A stretch of DNA of 17,866 nt, taken from SKGA01 sp051819745 (lineage in GTDB: Archaea; Nanobdellota; Nanobdellia; Woesearchaeales; SKGA01). The stretch lies in assembly GCA_051819745.1 (NCBI GenBank), contig JBNJGO010000016.1, positions 1 to 17,866 of the forward strand, written 5' to 3'. A program made the position numbers and the translations under genes. The stretch's first letter is position 1. Each line of letters begins with the position of its first letter. Below the pieces are notes generated by a model. The model was not told the origin of the DNA and did no database searches. It was given only the letters and a program-made list of their open reading frames with translations. Shown here piece after piece: positions 4,432 through 12,533 of this stretch.

Positions 4432-6378
4432 TTAATAATTAAATAAGATTTCAACATCTTCGCCAAAAATATTTTTCAGATCTTCAAATAAATCGCTTTT
4501 TACAAAGACTTTAGGCGGTATTTCTACACTCATAAGTGCAGTTTCAAGTTCTTCAAGTGTTGATTCTTTTAAACCATCAATTGAACCCGAATCAGAAAGT
4601 TGTCCCTTAGAAACCTTCTTGGTTTCCTTATCAATGTCTTGAAGAATATACACTTCTTTTCCAAGAAGGATAACTTCACCATATGAAGAACCATATTTTA
4701 CTTTAATCCTGGTCTTTTCAAGTTCACGACCCCGTTTTACTTGAATGTGTTCGATAAGAGCAGTCGTCAATTCTTTTGAATCTTTAAGAACATTTTTTAC
4801 TTCTTGCTTTGTTAATTTTCCAGCAGTGTAATTTCGTTTTGCTTTAAAAAGTTCTTTTACAAGACGATCATATCGTTCACCAAGATATCCTTGCTTGATA
4901 ACGTGTTCTTTAAACATTGGTTCAATATCCTTATCATTGACCTTAGTAATACCTTCAAGCTTTAAAACATCTCTTAACATCGAAATAACGCTTTCATAAG
5001 TGTGTAACACTCTTTCTTCTTCTTTTCGCATTTCAATTTCTTCAAAGAGCTTATCGAGTCGTTGCAGGTATTTTTCGGAACGCCGTACATACTCATCCAT
5101 TTCTTTTCCGGAAACTGATTTTATAGTTCCATGTTCGAATTTTTTTCTAATATCGAGAATATCTTCGAGTGTTTTTACATACTCTGCTTCGAGAAGTTTT
5201 TCTTTCTTAACAAGAGTTTCTCGCATCACTTCAGGAGTTTCTTTAGGTGTTGTTGGTGGAATACCATATAACATCAGCGCTGCTTGAGAAGGTGTTAGGA
5301 TTGCCCAGAAAAGATCTTCCATGACGATATCTCTTATTTTTGTATTAATTCGATCCATAAATTGTTTTCCGGAATTTCTAAACATCTCAATAGCTTCAGG
5401 ACTCGGTTTTACCCGTCCCATTTGAAGAAGTTGTTTCCAAGGCATGAATGTACCTTTATCATAAAATGGAACTCCATCCCGTAAGAATGTGAATATTACT
5501 GGATTCGCATCACGAACATTTTCCCAGAAATCAGTGAGAATATAGACTTGAATATTGATTTTATTGAGAATTCCTGTTGCTTGTCCTGCTTCCATACCCA
5601 TACCAACAATAATTGATCGGAGTTTATCCCTAAGTTCAACACGAGACATTTTCTTAACATCTGTATCATCAATAATAACAAAAACATCAATATCAGATTC
5701 GGGTGTCGCTCTACCTTGAACTAAACTTCCACCAAGAACATAAGAAACAATATATTTTTCGAATTTCTTGATAACCATAGATTTATGAATTTCTGAAATT
5801 TTAACTGCAGAAAGCATCCCTGTATCATAGATTGTTGCACCACTAGCAATAGCTTGTAAAATCTCATAATTCCCATCATAGCAACTCTGCCATAATTCGC
5901 TAAGAAGAAGTGTTTTGACTTGAAGATTCTTATCAACAGATTGAGCTTTTTCATCCACAATTTTTTGTATTTTTTCATGAAGCTCTTCTTTAGACATTTT
6001 TTTAGAATCAGCATCATCAATCAATATCAAGGAATTGATTTTTTCTTTACTCTTATCGTCTTTTTCAGGAGGGAGTAATGAGATACCCATTACATATCCT
6101 TCAAGACGTTCAACAATTTTTTTTTGAAATGATTCGAGAGTTTTTTTTATTGATTCCAAACGATCTCGTTGGTCAGTAGGAACTTGCGCGAGTGCCTTAT
6201 CAAGTTCAGTCTCTCCTTTTTGAGAATTCTTAAGACTTTTTTTTGCAGGCAATTGCGAGGTTTTTGTAGGACTTGCTGACGATTTAGTACTAGAATTTTT
6301 TTTCGTAGAAGTTTTTTTAGAAATGTCTTTTGTCGTTTTCTTTGTTGTTTTCTTTGTTGTTTTCTTAGATCCAGCCAT
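4432..6378 (-). CDS. Nucleotidyltransferase-fold protein with duplicated domain
   Basis: A 648-residue protein. Residues 1-50 are a Lys/Thr/Ser-rich tail with KKTT repeats, probably disordered and nucleic-acid binding. A DNA polymerase beta-like nucleotidyltransferase core lies at about 205-310: YVLGGSLVQG (213-222) holds the GS motif, and SDIDVFV supplies metal ligands Asp229 and Asp231; the third carboxylate is probably near 275-283. A similar segment at about 90-188 aligns with it (YVMGISLL; DDADSKKMSKEEL against DDTDVKKMSRVEL; and a shared closing YDTG/YDKG), but lacks the GS pair and the DxD. The rest (about 320-648) is helical and charged with a C-terminal alpha/beta part. Substrate unknown: nucleotidyl transfer to RNA, protein or a small molecule are all possible. 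A TATA-like ATTTAATAG (minus strand, 6399-6407) and a GAGG precede the start. Confidence 0.75.
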   Translation of the reverse strand: MAGSKKTTKKTTKKTTKDISKKTSTKKNSSTKSSASPTKTSQLPAKKSLKNSQKGETELDKALAQVPTDQRDRLESIKKTLESFQKKIVERLEGYVMGISLLPPEKDDKSKEKINSLILIDDADSKKMSKEELHEKIQKIVDEKAQSVDKNLQVKTLLLSELWQSCYDGNYEILQAIASGATIYDTGMLSAVKISEIHKSMVIKKFEKYIVSYVLGGSLVQGRATPESDIDVFVIIDDTDVKKMSRVELRDKLRSIIVGMGMEAGQATGILNKINIQVYILTDFWENVRDANPVIFTFLRDGVPFYDKGTFMPWKQLLQMGRVKPSPEAIEMFRNSGKQFMDRINTKIRDIVMEDLFWAILTPSQAALMLYGIPPTTPKETPEVMRETLVKKEKLLEAEYVKTLEDILDIRKKFEHGTIKSVSGKEMDEYVRRSEKYLQRLDKLFEEIEMRKEEERVLHTYESVISMLRDVLKLEGITKVNDKDIEPMFKEHVIKQGYLGERYDRLVKELFKAKRNYTAGKLTKQEVKNVLKDSKELTTALIEHIQVKRGRELEKTRIKVKYGSSYGEVILLGKEVYILQDIDKETKKVSKGQLSDSGSIDGLKESTLEELETALMSVEIPPKVFVKSDLFEDLKNIFGEDVEILFNY

Positions 6379-6638
6379 GAAACCGCCTCTTTAAATACTA
6401 TTAAATGTCACGACTCTAAAATTGCTAAATGAGTATTGCTGAACATATACTGTGCTATAAATACACAACAACACATTTTAAGCTTAAATTAAAGAGTGTT
6501 CACTTCATCAATGAATATCAAATCTTTATAAAACTTGCGTTGTAATTATCGAAAAATACTATGTCTAACTATTAATAAAATATTTTAACTATTTCAATTT
6601 CAAAAAGTTTTTAAACAACAATCAAAAAAAATGATTTC
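6379..6638. other. Divergent intergenic region with an orphan TATA box
   Basis: Promoter space between the nucleotidyltransferase-like gene (minus) and the pyrophosphorylase gene (plus). The latter's TATA-like TTTTTAAAC is at 6608-6616, 23-31 bases before its ATG. An additional strong plus-strand TATA box, CTATAAATAC (6455-6464), has no gene starting nearby. The palindrome TTTAAGCTTAAA (6477-6488) lies where that transcript would begin. No tRNA or long open frame is present. Confidence 0.4.
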
Positions 6639-8048
6639 ATGACATATAAAACTGAATTCCAACGAGCTAAAGCACATCATCAAGAGCACATATTTCAATT
6701 TTGGAATGAACTTGACGACAAAGAACAAAACAAACTATTAGCACAAGCAAAATCAATCAATTACGCCTTTTTAGAAGAGTTATATAAACAAACAGTTCTT
6801 AACACAACAAAATCCAACTCATCAAAAGCAGATATTAAACCTCCAACATTACATCATAAATATAATCAAGATCCTCATCTAGACGAAATCATTTCCTTAG
6901 GTGAAAAAGCTATTGAAAATGGCAAAGTCGCTTTTTTTACACCTGCGGGAGGTCAAGCTTCACGACTTGGATATTCGATGCCAAAAGGTTGTTTTCCAAT
7001 AACACCAATTACAGAAAAATGCTTATTTGCAGTTCTCGCTGAAAAAATACTTGCTGCTGAAAAGAAATACAATGTCCAGTTTCAATGGCACATCATGATC
7101 AATTACCAAAAAGATAAATTTATCAAGAATTTTTTTGATAAGCATGATTATTTTGGACTGTCAAGCGACCAAGTATTTTTTATTCATCAAGGAATGCTTC
7201 CTTCAGTCGATAAAAACGGACGCATACTATTAAAAGAAAAAAACGAAATCTTTCTCAATCCAAATGGTACGGGAGGAATTTATGATGCTCTTGTTAAAGG
7301 GAACTCAATTAAAAGAATGAAAAAAAACAATGTCAAATATATGATTTATTTTCAAATAGACAATCCACTCATCACCATTCTCGATCCATTATTTCTAGGA
7401 TATCACATCAATACTTCGGCTGAAATGAGTACAAAAGTTGTTGAAAAAAAGTATCCTGAAGAAAAAGTGGGACTTGTTGTCCAAAAAAATTCAAAAACAT
7501 CAATAGTAGAATATATTGAATTAAGTGATGAAATGGCGCACATGAAAAATGATACTGGGAAACTAACCTATAACGCTGCAAATATTGCAATGCACATCAT
7601 AAATGTTAATTTTATCGAAAGAATTCAAGAACGAGATATGTTATCTTATTATGCTGCAAATAAAAAAATACCTTATGTGAATAAAAAAGGTGAAACAATA
7701 ACACCTGAAACGAATAATGGTGTGAAATTTGAAAGTTTTGTCTTCGATGCCTTGCCAAAATCAAAGGACAGTATAACGTATATGGTTCCTCGAGAGGAAG
7801 AATTCGCTCCCGTAAAAAATGCTAGTGGAAAAGATAGTCCTGAATCTTCAAAAAAAATCCAGCGAGAACTATACAAGAAATGGTTATCTATTGCGGGGAT
7901 TGATGAAGAAAAAATTAAAAGTATTGAAAATATAGAAGTTTCGCCATTATTTGCTGTTGATAAAGAAGAATTCATACGAAAAATCACGCTTAAGAAAGAA
8001 TTATGGGAAAAAACCATTGATCAAAACAAATCAATTCTTTTCGAATAA
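6639..8048 (+). CDS. UDP-sugar pyrophosphorylase, UAP1-like
   Basis: A 469-residue enzyme of the UDPGP family, most like eukaryotic UDP-N-acetylglucosamine pyrophosphorylase (UTP plus GlcNAc-1-phosphate gives UDP-GlcNAc and diphosphate). It is cytoplasmic and supplies sugar for glycans and protein glycosylation. Seen: the uridine-binding loop PAGGQASRLG (102-111), PKG (115-117), NPNGTGGIYDAL (207-218), QIDNPL (239-244) with the metal-binding aspartate, and KVVEKKYPEEKVGLVV (266-281). Later come NAANIAMH and EFAPVKNASGKDSP, the C-terminal signatures that separate UAP1-type from glucose-1-phosphate enzymes. The consensus GGQGTRLG reads GGQASRLG. Length is usual for the family. An earlier ATG at 6631 is out of frame. 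A TATA-like element sits 23-31 bases upstream, so the mRNA is probably leaderless. UDP-glucose or another UDP-sugar as product cannot be excluded. Confidence 0.88.
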   Translation: MTYKTEFQRAKAHHQEHIFQFWNELDDKEQNKLLAQAKSINYAFLEELYKQTVLNTTKSNSSKADIKPPTLHHKYNQDPHLDEIISLGEKAIENGKVAFFTPAGGQASRLGYSMPKGCFPITPITEKCLFAVLAEKILAAEKKYNVQFQWHIMINYQKDKFIKNFFDKHDYFGLSSDQVFFIHQGMLPSVDKNGRILLKEKNEIFLNPNGTGGIYDALVKGNSIKRMKKNNVKYMIYFQIDNPLITILDPLFLGYHINTSAEMSTKVVEKKYPEEKVGLVVQKNSKTSIVEYIELSDEMAHMKNDTGKLTYNAANIAMHIINVNFIERIQERDMLSYYAANKKIPYVNKKGETITPETNNGVKFESFVFDALPKSKDSITYMVPREEEFAPVKNASGKDSPESSKKIQRELYKKWLSIAGIDEEKIKSIENIEVSPLFAVDKEEFIRKITLKKELWEKTIDQNKSILFE

Positions 8049-8080
8049 ATGAAATACAATGATTTAATAAAATGAGAAAA

Positions 8081-9175
8081 TTATTGTTTAGAAATTTTTA
8101 TACCTGTATTTTGATATAATCCCTTAAAATCCTTTTGCAAAGGTATTGAATACTCTAAAGCAGATAATTCTTTACCCTCATCTTTTGCTTTTGACCATGC
8201 ATCAAAATCAATCCAAGTGTGCCAAGCACCATTCTTATACAATTGTTTTCTAGCAAGAAGAACAACTCGTGAAGGTTCATGTTCACTAACAATTTCATAC
8301 TCATCTAATTCTTCTTTAAGTTTTCTAGAGAAAAAAGATATTTCTTCATGCAAAGGCATATTATTTCTATCAAGCCGTTGTTGACTTTTACCAACGTGCA
8401 TATAACCTTTAACCTCAATAAAATCCGGTTTTGCCTCGTTGATAATTTGTGCAAATCCTTTATGATGATTGTCATTAAGATGTCGTATGACTGTGATTCG
8501 TATTGTGGTTCGCGAAGAAGTATGTTTCAAAGCAGTGACGCTTTCCTTGAATCGCTTCCAATGATCAGGAAATAACGGTCTACCAATATCTTTAGCCATG
8601 GTTTCATTTACCGCATCAACTGAAAGATATAATTGAGTTACAGGTCGTAAATTCTTTATCGCCGAAGGATATTGACCGTTTGTTACGAGAAATGTGCTGA
8701 TGTGTCGCTTGTCAAATTCTTTGATGAGTTCATTTAAATGAGGGTAAAAAATAGGTTCGCCAGTAAGAGATAACGCAGTATGTCTGACTGTTTTTGATTG
8801 CTCGTAAGCAATCTTATTTGCTTTAGGATTTCCTCCAAACCCTTCAAGCAATTTTTGTTGTGCTTTCAGACTTTCCTCAACAATATATTTTGGACTATCA
8901 ACCAACCACTTCCATTGTGTTGCTGTTGGTGCTTTATATCCTCTCCAACAAAAAATACACCTATTAGCACAACTAAATGAGCTTGTCATCTGTAAACATT
9001 GGTGGCTATTAATACCATAAAATTGTAATTTATAACAACCACCTTCTCCTTTAAGAAGATGTTTTGTCCAACCGCAAACTTTAACGGCACTATGCGTACC
9101 TATAATTCGATAGTGTTGCTTTTCAAGATTATCTTTCAAATCAGATGATATCATCGGAACAGTATTATCGCTCAT
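8081..9175 (-). CDS. taw1: 4-demethylwyosine synthase, TYW1/Taw1
   Basis: A 364-residue radical SAM enzyme that condenses N1-methylguanosine-37 of tRNA-Phe with carbons from pyruvate to give the tricyclic base imG-14, the first tricyclic step of wyosine synthesis in archaea and eukaryotes. The radical SAM cluster motif is CANRCIFCW (Cys69, Cys73, Cys76). Upstream Cys34, Cys47 and Cys60 match the second iron-sulphur cluster of the archaeal enzyme. SLTGEPIFYPHLNELI is the family's glycine/SAM-binding motif, and VEVKGYMHVGKS-like sequence (here IEVKGYMHVGKS) and EHEPSRVVLLAR near the C-terminus are characteristic. No flavodoxin domain is present, as expected in archaea. The gene converges on the pyrophosphorylase gene with a 32-bp gap. 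A TATA-like stretch (minus strand, 9199-9210) lies 24-35 bases before the start. Confidence 0.95.
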   Translation of the reverse strand: MSDNTVPMISSDLKDNLEKQHYRIIGTHSAVKVCGWTKHLLKGEGGCYKLQFYGINSHQCLQMTSSFSCANRCIFCWRGYKAPTATQWKWLVDSPKYIVEESLKAQQKLLEGFGGNPKANKIAYEQSKTVRHTALSLTGEPIFYPHLNELIKEFDKRHISTFLVTNGQYPSAIKNLRPVTQLYLSVDAVNETMAKDIGRPLFPDHWKRFKESVTALKHTSSRTTIRITVIRHLNDNHHKGFAQIINEAKPDFIEVKGYMHVGKSQQRLDRNNMPLHEEISFFSRKLKEELDEYEIVSEHEPSRVVLLARKQLYKNGAWHTWIDFDAWSKAKDEGKELSALEYSIPLQKDFKGLYQNTGIKISKQ

Positions 9176-9198
9176 GAGTTGTTGTGTAATTAGAAGTT

Positions 9199-9210
9199 CT
9201 TTAAAAAACT
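9199..9210 (-). promoter_or_regulatory. TATA box for taw1
   Basis: On the minus strand AGTTTTTTAAAG, about 30 bases before the ATG at 9175, inside the 44-bp gap after the preceding gene. This makes separate transcription of taw1 likely. Confidence 0.4.
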
Positions 9211-9219
9211 ATTGAGTCT

Positions 9220-9981
9220 TTATCTGTACAATGAAGCTCCGTACACTGATTCTGTAATTGCATCTAGATGTAAGGCCTTATATTCAGAAGTAAGAGATTT
9301 TGTTTGAAGCAAACGACCTAAATACTTTGTCCTTCTTGTTGAAAGTGATTGATCTTTTTTTTGTTCAGTTTCTAAAAGTAGATTTTGATTATAGCCTAAT
9401 AAACCGGTAAAAAAGGATCTCAAATGTAATGATTTGATGTGGTCAAATACATATGATTTAATTTCTGCATCATCATCTTTAATACCTGTTTCTAATTGAT
9501 TCTTAAGATTCTTGATAAGTTCAGATTCATCTTTAGTGAAGTTATGATAATAAATTTTGTTGTGCTTCGAAAATGAAAGATATCCTTTTTTTTGACCTTC
9601 TAAATCCTGTTTTAAAGGATTTTTTTTTGTAAATAAAGATTGTATCCAACTGTTATTTGTTTGGTTGAAACCAACTTTGTAGGCTATTTCTCCAAGTTCT
9701 TCTTTAATTAATGAATCATAGTCGTCTAGTTCCACAGCATAATTAACGACAGTAATTTCTAATTTTGGTTTTTTCAAGTTAGTTTGAGGTGTTTCAGGAA
9801 TTAATAATTCAACACCTCCATATTTATCACGATTGAAATCCAATTCTTTTTTGAAATCGGAAAAATAGATGCTAAGATCTTTAAGAATGCCTAATGCCAT
9901 GTCTCTATTTCCTAATTTTCTAATGCGCGAGCTACATTTTATCGTTGAAGCATGTTTGTCATTAAGAGGAGACCTCACCAT
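9220..9981 (-). CDS. Unrecognised 253-residue protein
   Basis: I do not recognise this soluble protein. The N-terminus is basic (RSPLNDKHASTIKCSSRIRKL), residues about 60-85 suggest beta strands (VELLIP, KLEITVVNYAVEL), and the second half is helical and charged. There are no membrane segments, no cysteine cluster and no nucleotide-binding loop. A TATA box (minus strand, 10005-10014) lies 24-33 bases before the ATG, so this start fits a leaderless mRNA. A later ATG (residue 28, MALGILKDL) is a possible alternative. It is divergent from another unrecognised gene across a 106-bp promoter region, and the C-terminal parts of the two show faint resemblance (LRSFFTGL against IRYFIAGI; both end in LY-x-R or LYR). 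They may work together or be distant relatives; this is weak. Confidence 0.65.
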   Translation of the reverse strand: MVRSPLNDKHASTIKCSSRIRKLGNRDMALGILKDLSIYFSDFKKELDFNRDKYGGVELLIPETPQTNLKKPKLEITVVNYAVELDDYDSLIKEELGEIAYKVGFNQTNNSWIQSLFTKKNPLKQDLEGQKKGYLSFSKHNKIYYHNFTKDESELIKNLKNQLETGIKDDDAEIKSYVFDHIKSLHLRSFFTGLLGYNQNLLLETEQKKDQSLSTRRTKYLGRLLQTKSLTSEYKALHLDAITESVYGASLYR

Positions 9982-10087
9982 GTATAAAGTGAAATAAATA
10001 TAATTTTATAAAAGTATCTATTTTATAACTACTTTAAAGTGAAAATAAATCAAAATATTTATATATAAGCTAAAAAATAATAATACA
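9982..10087. promoter_or_regulatory. Shared divergent promoter region
   Basis: The 106-bp gap holds one TATA box for each direction: TTTATAAAAG (10005-10014; reads CTTTTATAAA on the minus strand) for the 253-residue gene, and TTTATATATA (10058-10067) for the 236-residue gene. Each lies about 21-33 bases before its ATG. About 43 bp separate them, room for a shared regulator. Confidence 0.55.
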
Positions 10088-10798
10088 ATGAAACTTGGAT
10101 TAACTGTAAAAGATGTTGAAGAGACTGAACGAGATGAAATATCTAATTTCACTCAAACAATATTACGCACGTATCTTTCAAAACAACCACACATCGATAT
10201 CGTGAAAGAATTTGATAAAAATTTCTACACCTTAGAAGAGCGAGAAGAACTACATAATTCGTTTGAAACAATCAAACAAATAACAGGATTCTCAAATAAT
10301 AAAAATACAGGAATATCAATGATGCAAAGAATAGATGACTTTCTTGAACCAATAAATTCTATTCCTGCAAAAAAAATAGTTCGTAATAATCCATATAACA
10401 AACAAACAGAAAACAACATTTCACCAAAAAAATATATGAATGAAAAAATAACAAACATGAAAAACACGAGCTTACTTGTTGACAAATATAATATTAACAA
10501 AGTCATTCTTACAGAAAATTTAAGTAAAAGTCACAAAATAGAACCTTTAGAACTTCTAAAGCAAGATCTTAATTTAGAAGGTGTTTTCAAAACAATATTT
10601 CAAGATTTGGATTCGGCAAAAGCTTATTTCAAAAAAGAAGCCGAACTATATGATGGAATACGCTATTTTATTGCGGGCATAACACAAAACAAAAAATTTT
10701 CAGGTAAGACTGAATCATTCATAGAACATTTTGAAAAACATACCTCATTAAAATATGATATAATTGACTCAAAAATAAATGATCTGTATACAAGATAG
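10088..10798 (+). CDS. Unrecognised 236-residue protein
   Basis: A soluble, Lys/Asn-rich, mostly helical protein that I cannot place. Residues 1-75 look like a compact helical domain (VKDVEETERDEISNFTQ; LEEREELHNSFETIKQITGF). Residues about 85-125 are low in hydrophobics and probably a linker, and a helical C-terminal domain follows (LELLKQDLNLEGVFKTIFQ; AKAYFKKEAELYDGIRYFIAG). No membrane segment, metal cluster or catalytic motif is visible. The TATA box ends 21 bases before the ATG. It is divergent from the 253-residue gene and followed after 38 bp by the exonuclease gene, which has its own TATA-like element at 10804-10813. Lineage-restricted genes of this kind are common in small archaeal genomes. 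No function is proposed. Confidence 0.65.
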   Translation: MKLGLTVKDVEETERDEISNFTQTILRTYLSKQPHIDIVKEFDKNFYTLEEREELHNSFETIKQITGFSNNKNTGISMMQRIDDFLEPINSIPAKKIVRNNPYNKQTENNISPKKYMNEKITNMKNTSLLVDKYNINKVILTENLSKSHKIEPLELLKQDLNLEGVFKTIFQDLDSAKAYFKKEAELYDGIRYFIAGITQNKKFSGKTESFIEHFEKHTSLKYDIIDSKINDLYTR

Positions 10799-10836
10799 GA
10801 ACATTTTTAAAATGAAACTAATCTTTGTTATGAGAT

Positions 10837-11442
10837 ATGGATACAACACCCCTTATTGTTCTCGATATTGAAACAACAGGATTATCTCCATACAAACATC
10901 AAATTACAGAAATTGCAGCGCAAAAAATTCTTAATGGTGTAGTTCTCGAAGAATTTCACGAGCTTATCAACCCTCAAGTTCCAATCCCCCGATTCATCAC
11001 ACGACTTACAGGAATTACAGACGATATAGTCAGAGATAAACCAACCATAGATGCAGTGCTCCCTTCACTCAAAGAGTTCTTAAAAGATCACCCTATCGTA
11101 GCACACAACGCGAGCTTTGATATGAAATTTCTTCAACATAATTTCTTCATACACACCAATATAAGACTAGACAATCCCGCACTTTGCACTGCAAAACTTG
11201 CAAGAAGGATATTACATCACCTCCCATCAAAAAAGCTCGGTGCAGTTTGCGAATATTATAATGTTAAAAACGAACAAGCACACCGCGCACTCAGCGATGT
11301 TTCAGCCACAGTTCAAATCCTCAATAACATGACTACAATGCTTTACCAATACAACATCAAAACATTTAATCAAATCAACCAATTTCAAACAATACCTATT
11401 AGAAAAGCGCAACAACTTCTTAACAATAAGAGAAATATTTAA
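10837..11442 (+). CDS. DEDDh 3'-5' exonuclease (DnaQ/PolC epsilon-like)
   Basis: A 201-residue RNase H-fold exonuclease. Metal ligands and general base are in place: Asp10 and Glu12 (LDIETTG), Asp95 (HNASFD), His149 and Asp154 (AHRALSD), making it the DEDDh type. PRFITRLTGIT (51-61) is the conserved segment of the DNA polymerase III epsilon/PolC proofreading group, and LPSKKLGAVCEYYNV (129-143) is typical of it. It is a stand-alone exonuclease domain with a short tail, without polymerase or BRCT domain. It probably trims or proofreads DNA 3' ends. The ATG is near the predicted transcript start (TATA-like 10804-10813). gpsA follows after 38 bp with no clear TATA box of its own, so the two probably share a transcript. 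Confidence 0.9.
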   Translation: MDTTPLIVLDIETTGLSPYKHQITEIAAQKILNGVVLEEFHELINPQVPIPRFITRLTGITDDIVRDKPTIDAVLPSLKEFLKDHPIVAHNASFDMKFLQHNFFIHTNIRLDNPALCTAKLARRILHHLPSKKLGAVCEYYNVKNEQAHRALSDVSATVQILNNMTTMLYQYNIKTFNQINQFQTIPIRKAQQLLNNKRNI

Positions 11443-11480
11443 AAAGTTAGAAATGATGTATGTTTCTGATGTGAAATTCT

Positions 11481-12458
11481 ATGAGTACAATAATAATTAT
11501 TGGAGCAGGAAGTTTTGGAACAGCACTTGCAAATACTTTCGCTCAAAAACATAATATTACACTCATTGATAATAATAAAACAGTAGTTTCAGATATAAAC
11601 AAGAATCATAAAAATAGCAGATATACTTCAAAAAAACTCAACCCTACAATTAAGGCAAAAAAAGAATTCGCAGGAATTTCTGAAGCCGACATTATCATTA
11701 TTGCAACACCTTCAAAGGCAATAGTACCACTACTATCAAAACTTAAAGAAAAAGTAAGAAAAGATCAAATTATCATTTCAGTGACAAAAGGATTGACTAA
11801 AGAAGGTAAGACAATAACAACATATCTTGAAGAAGCCCTCGAAATTGATACAAAAAAAGTATTTGCACTTTCAGGACCTAGTATTGCTAACGAACTTCTC
11901 AAAGGACACATAACAGACATGGTGCTTGGTGGTGATAAACGAAAAGGAAATAAACTGGCTAAAGAACTATCGACTAAAACACTTCTTATACGAACAACAA
12001 GCGATAAAATAGGGATACAACTTCTTGGATTCTACAAGAATATCATCGCCATACTAACTGGACTTTCAAAAAGTATTGGAGTGGGTGAAAACACCACTTC
12101 AGCATTAATTACAACAGCATACAGGAATTTTTATCGACAAAATATTACAAGAATGCGAAGACACACTTTTGTTGACTACGCAGGACTAGGAGATCTTATT
12201 GTGACAATACAATCAACACAATCAAGAAATTATTCTTTTGGAAAACATATTGGAAAAGGAAAAACCATCAATCAAGCAAAAAAAGCAATCAATCAAACCA
12301 TCGAAGGATATACAGCCATACAAACAATACTGCAACTTAAAAAACAACAGTATTTTGATATGGAATTACTACACACACTTAATAATATTTTTAGAACAAC
12401 TTCAAAAGAAAAACAACAACAATTACTTGAAACATACCTTCAACAACAATATGTTTAA
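11481..12458 (+). CDS. gpsA: NAD(P)-dependent glycerol-3-phosphate dehydrogenase
   Basis: A 325-residue enzyme of the bacterial/eukaryotic GpsA family, which interconverts dihydroxyacetone phosphate and sn-glycerol 3-phosphate. Seen: the Rossmann motif GAGSFGTALA (8-17), TKG (102-104), LSGPSIANEL (130-139), FYKNIIAILTG (184-194) with catalytic Lys186, GLGDLIVT (235-242), SRNYSFGKHIGKG (248-260), and EGY in the C-terminal helical domain. Length matches the family. Archaeal ether lipids are normally built on sn-glycerol 1-phosphate made by an unrelated enzyme, so this gene suggests horizontal gain, an unusual lipid backbone, or a role in redox or glycerol use. No homologue of the archaeal G1P enzyme is in the window. 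No strong ribosome site or TATA box is seen upstream, consistent with co-transcription with the exonuclease. Confidence 0.92.
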   Translation: MSTIIIIGAGSFGTALANTFAQKHNITLIDNNKTVVSDINKNHKNSRYTSKKLNPTIKAKKEFAGISEADIIIIATPSKAIVPLLSKLKEKVRKDQIIISVTKGLTKEGKTITTYLEEALEIDTKKVFALSGPSIANELLKGHITDMVLGGDKRKGNKLAKELSTKTLLIRTTSDKIGIQLLGFYKNIIAILTGLSKSIGVGENTTSALITTAYRNFYRQNITRMRRHTFVDYAGLGDLIVTIQSTQSRNYSFGKHIGKGKTINQAKKAINQTIEGYTAIQTILQLKKQQYFDMELLHTLNNIFRTTSKEKQQQLLETYLQQQYV

Positions 12459-12493
12459 GAATAAAAATACACAATCCATAAGACTAGCAAACA

Positions 12494-12503
12494 TTTATAA
12501 ATA
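12494..12503 (+). promoter_or_regulatory. TATA box for the 514-residue gene
   Basis: TTTATAAATA, 31-40 bases before the ATG at 12534, in the 75-bp gap after gpsA. It predicts a transcript with a leader of under 15 bases, in which AGGGCAG could aid ribosome binding. Confidence 0.55.
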
Positions 12504-12533
12504 AATATTGGTCTAATAATAACGTAGGGCAGA

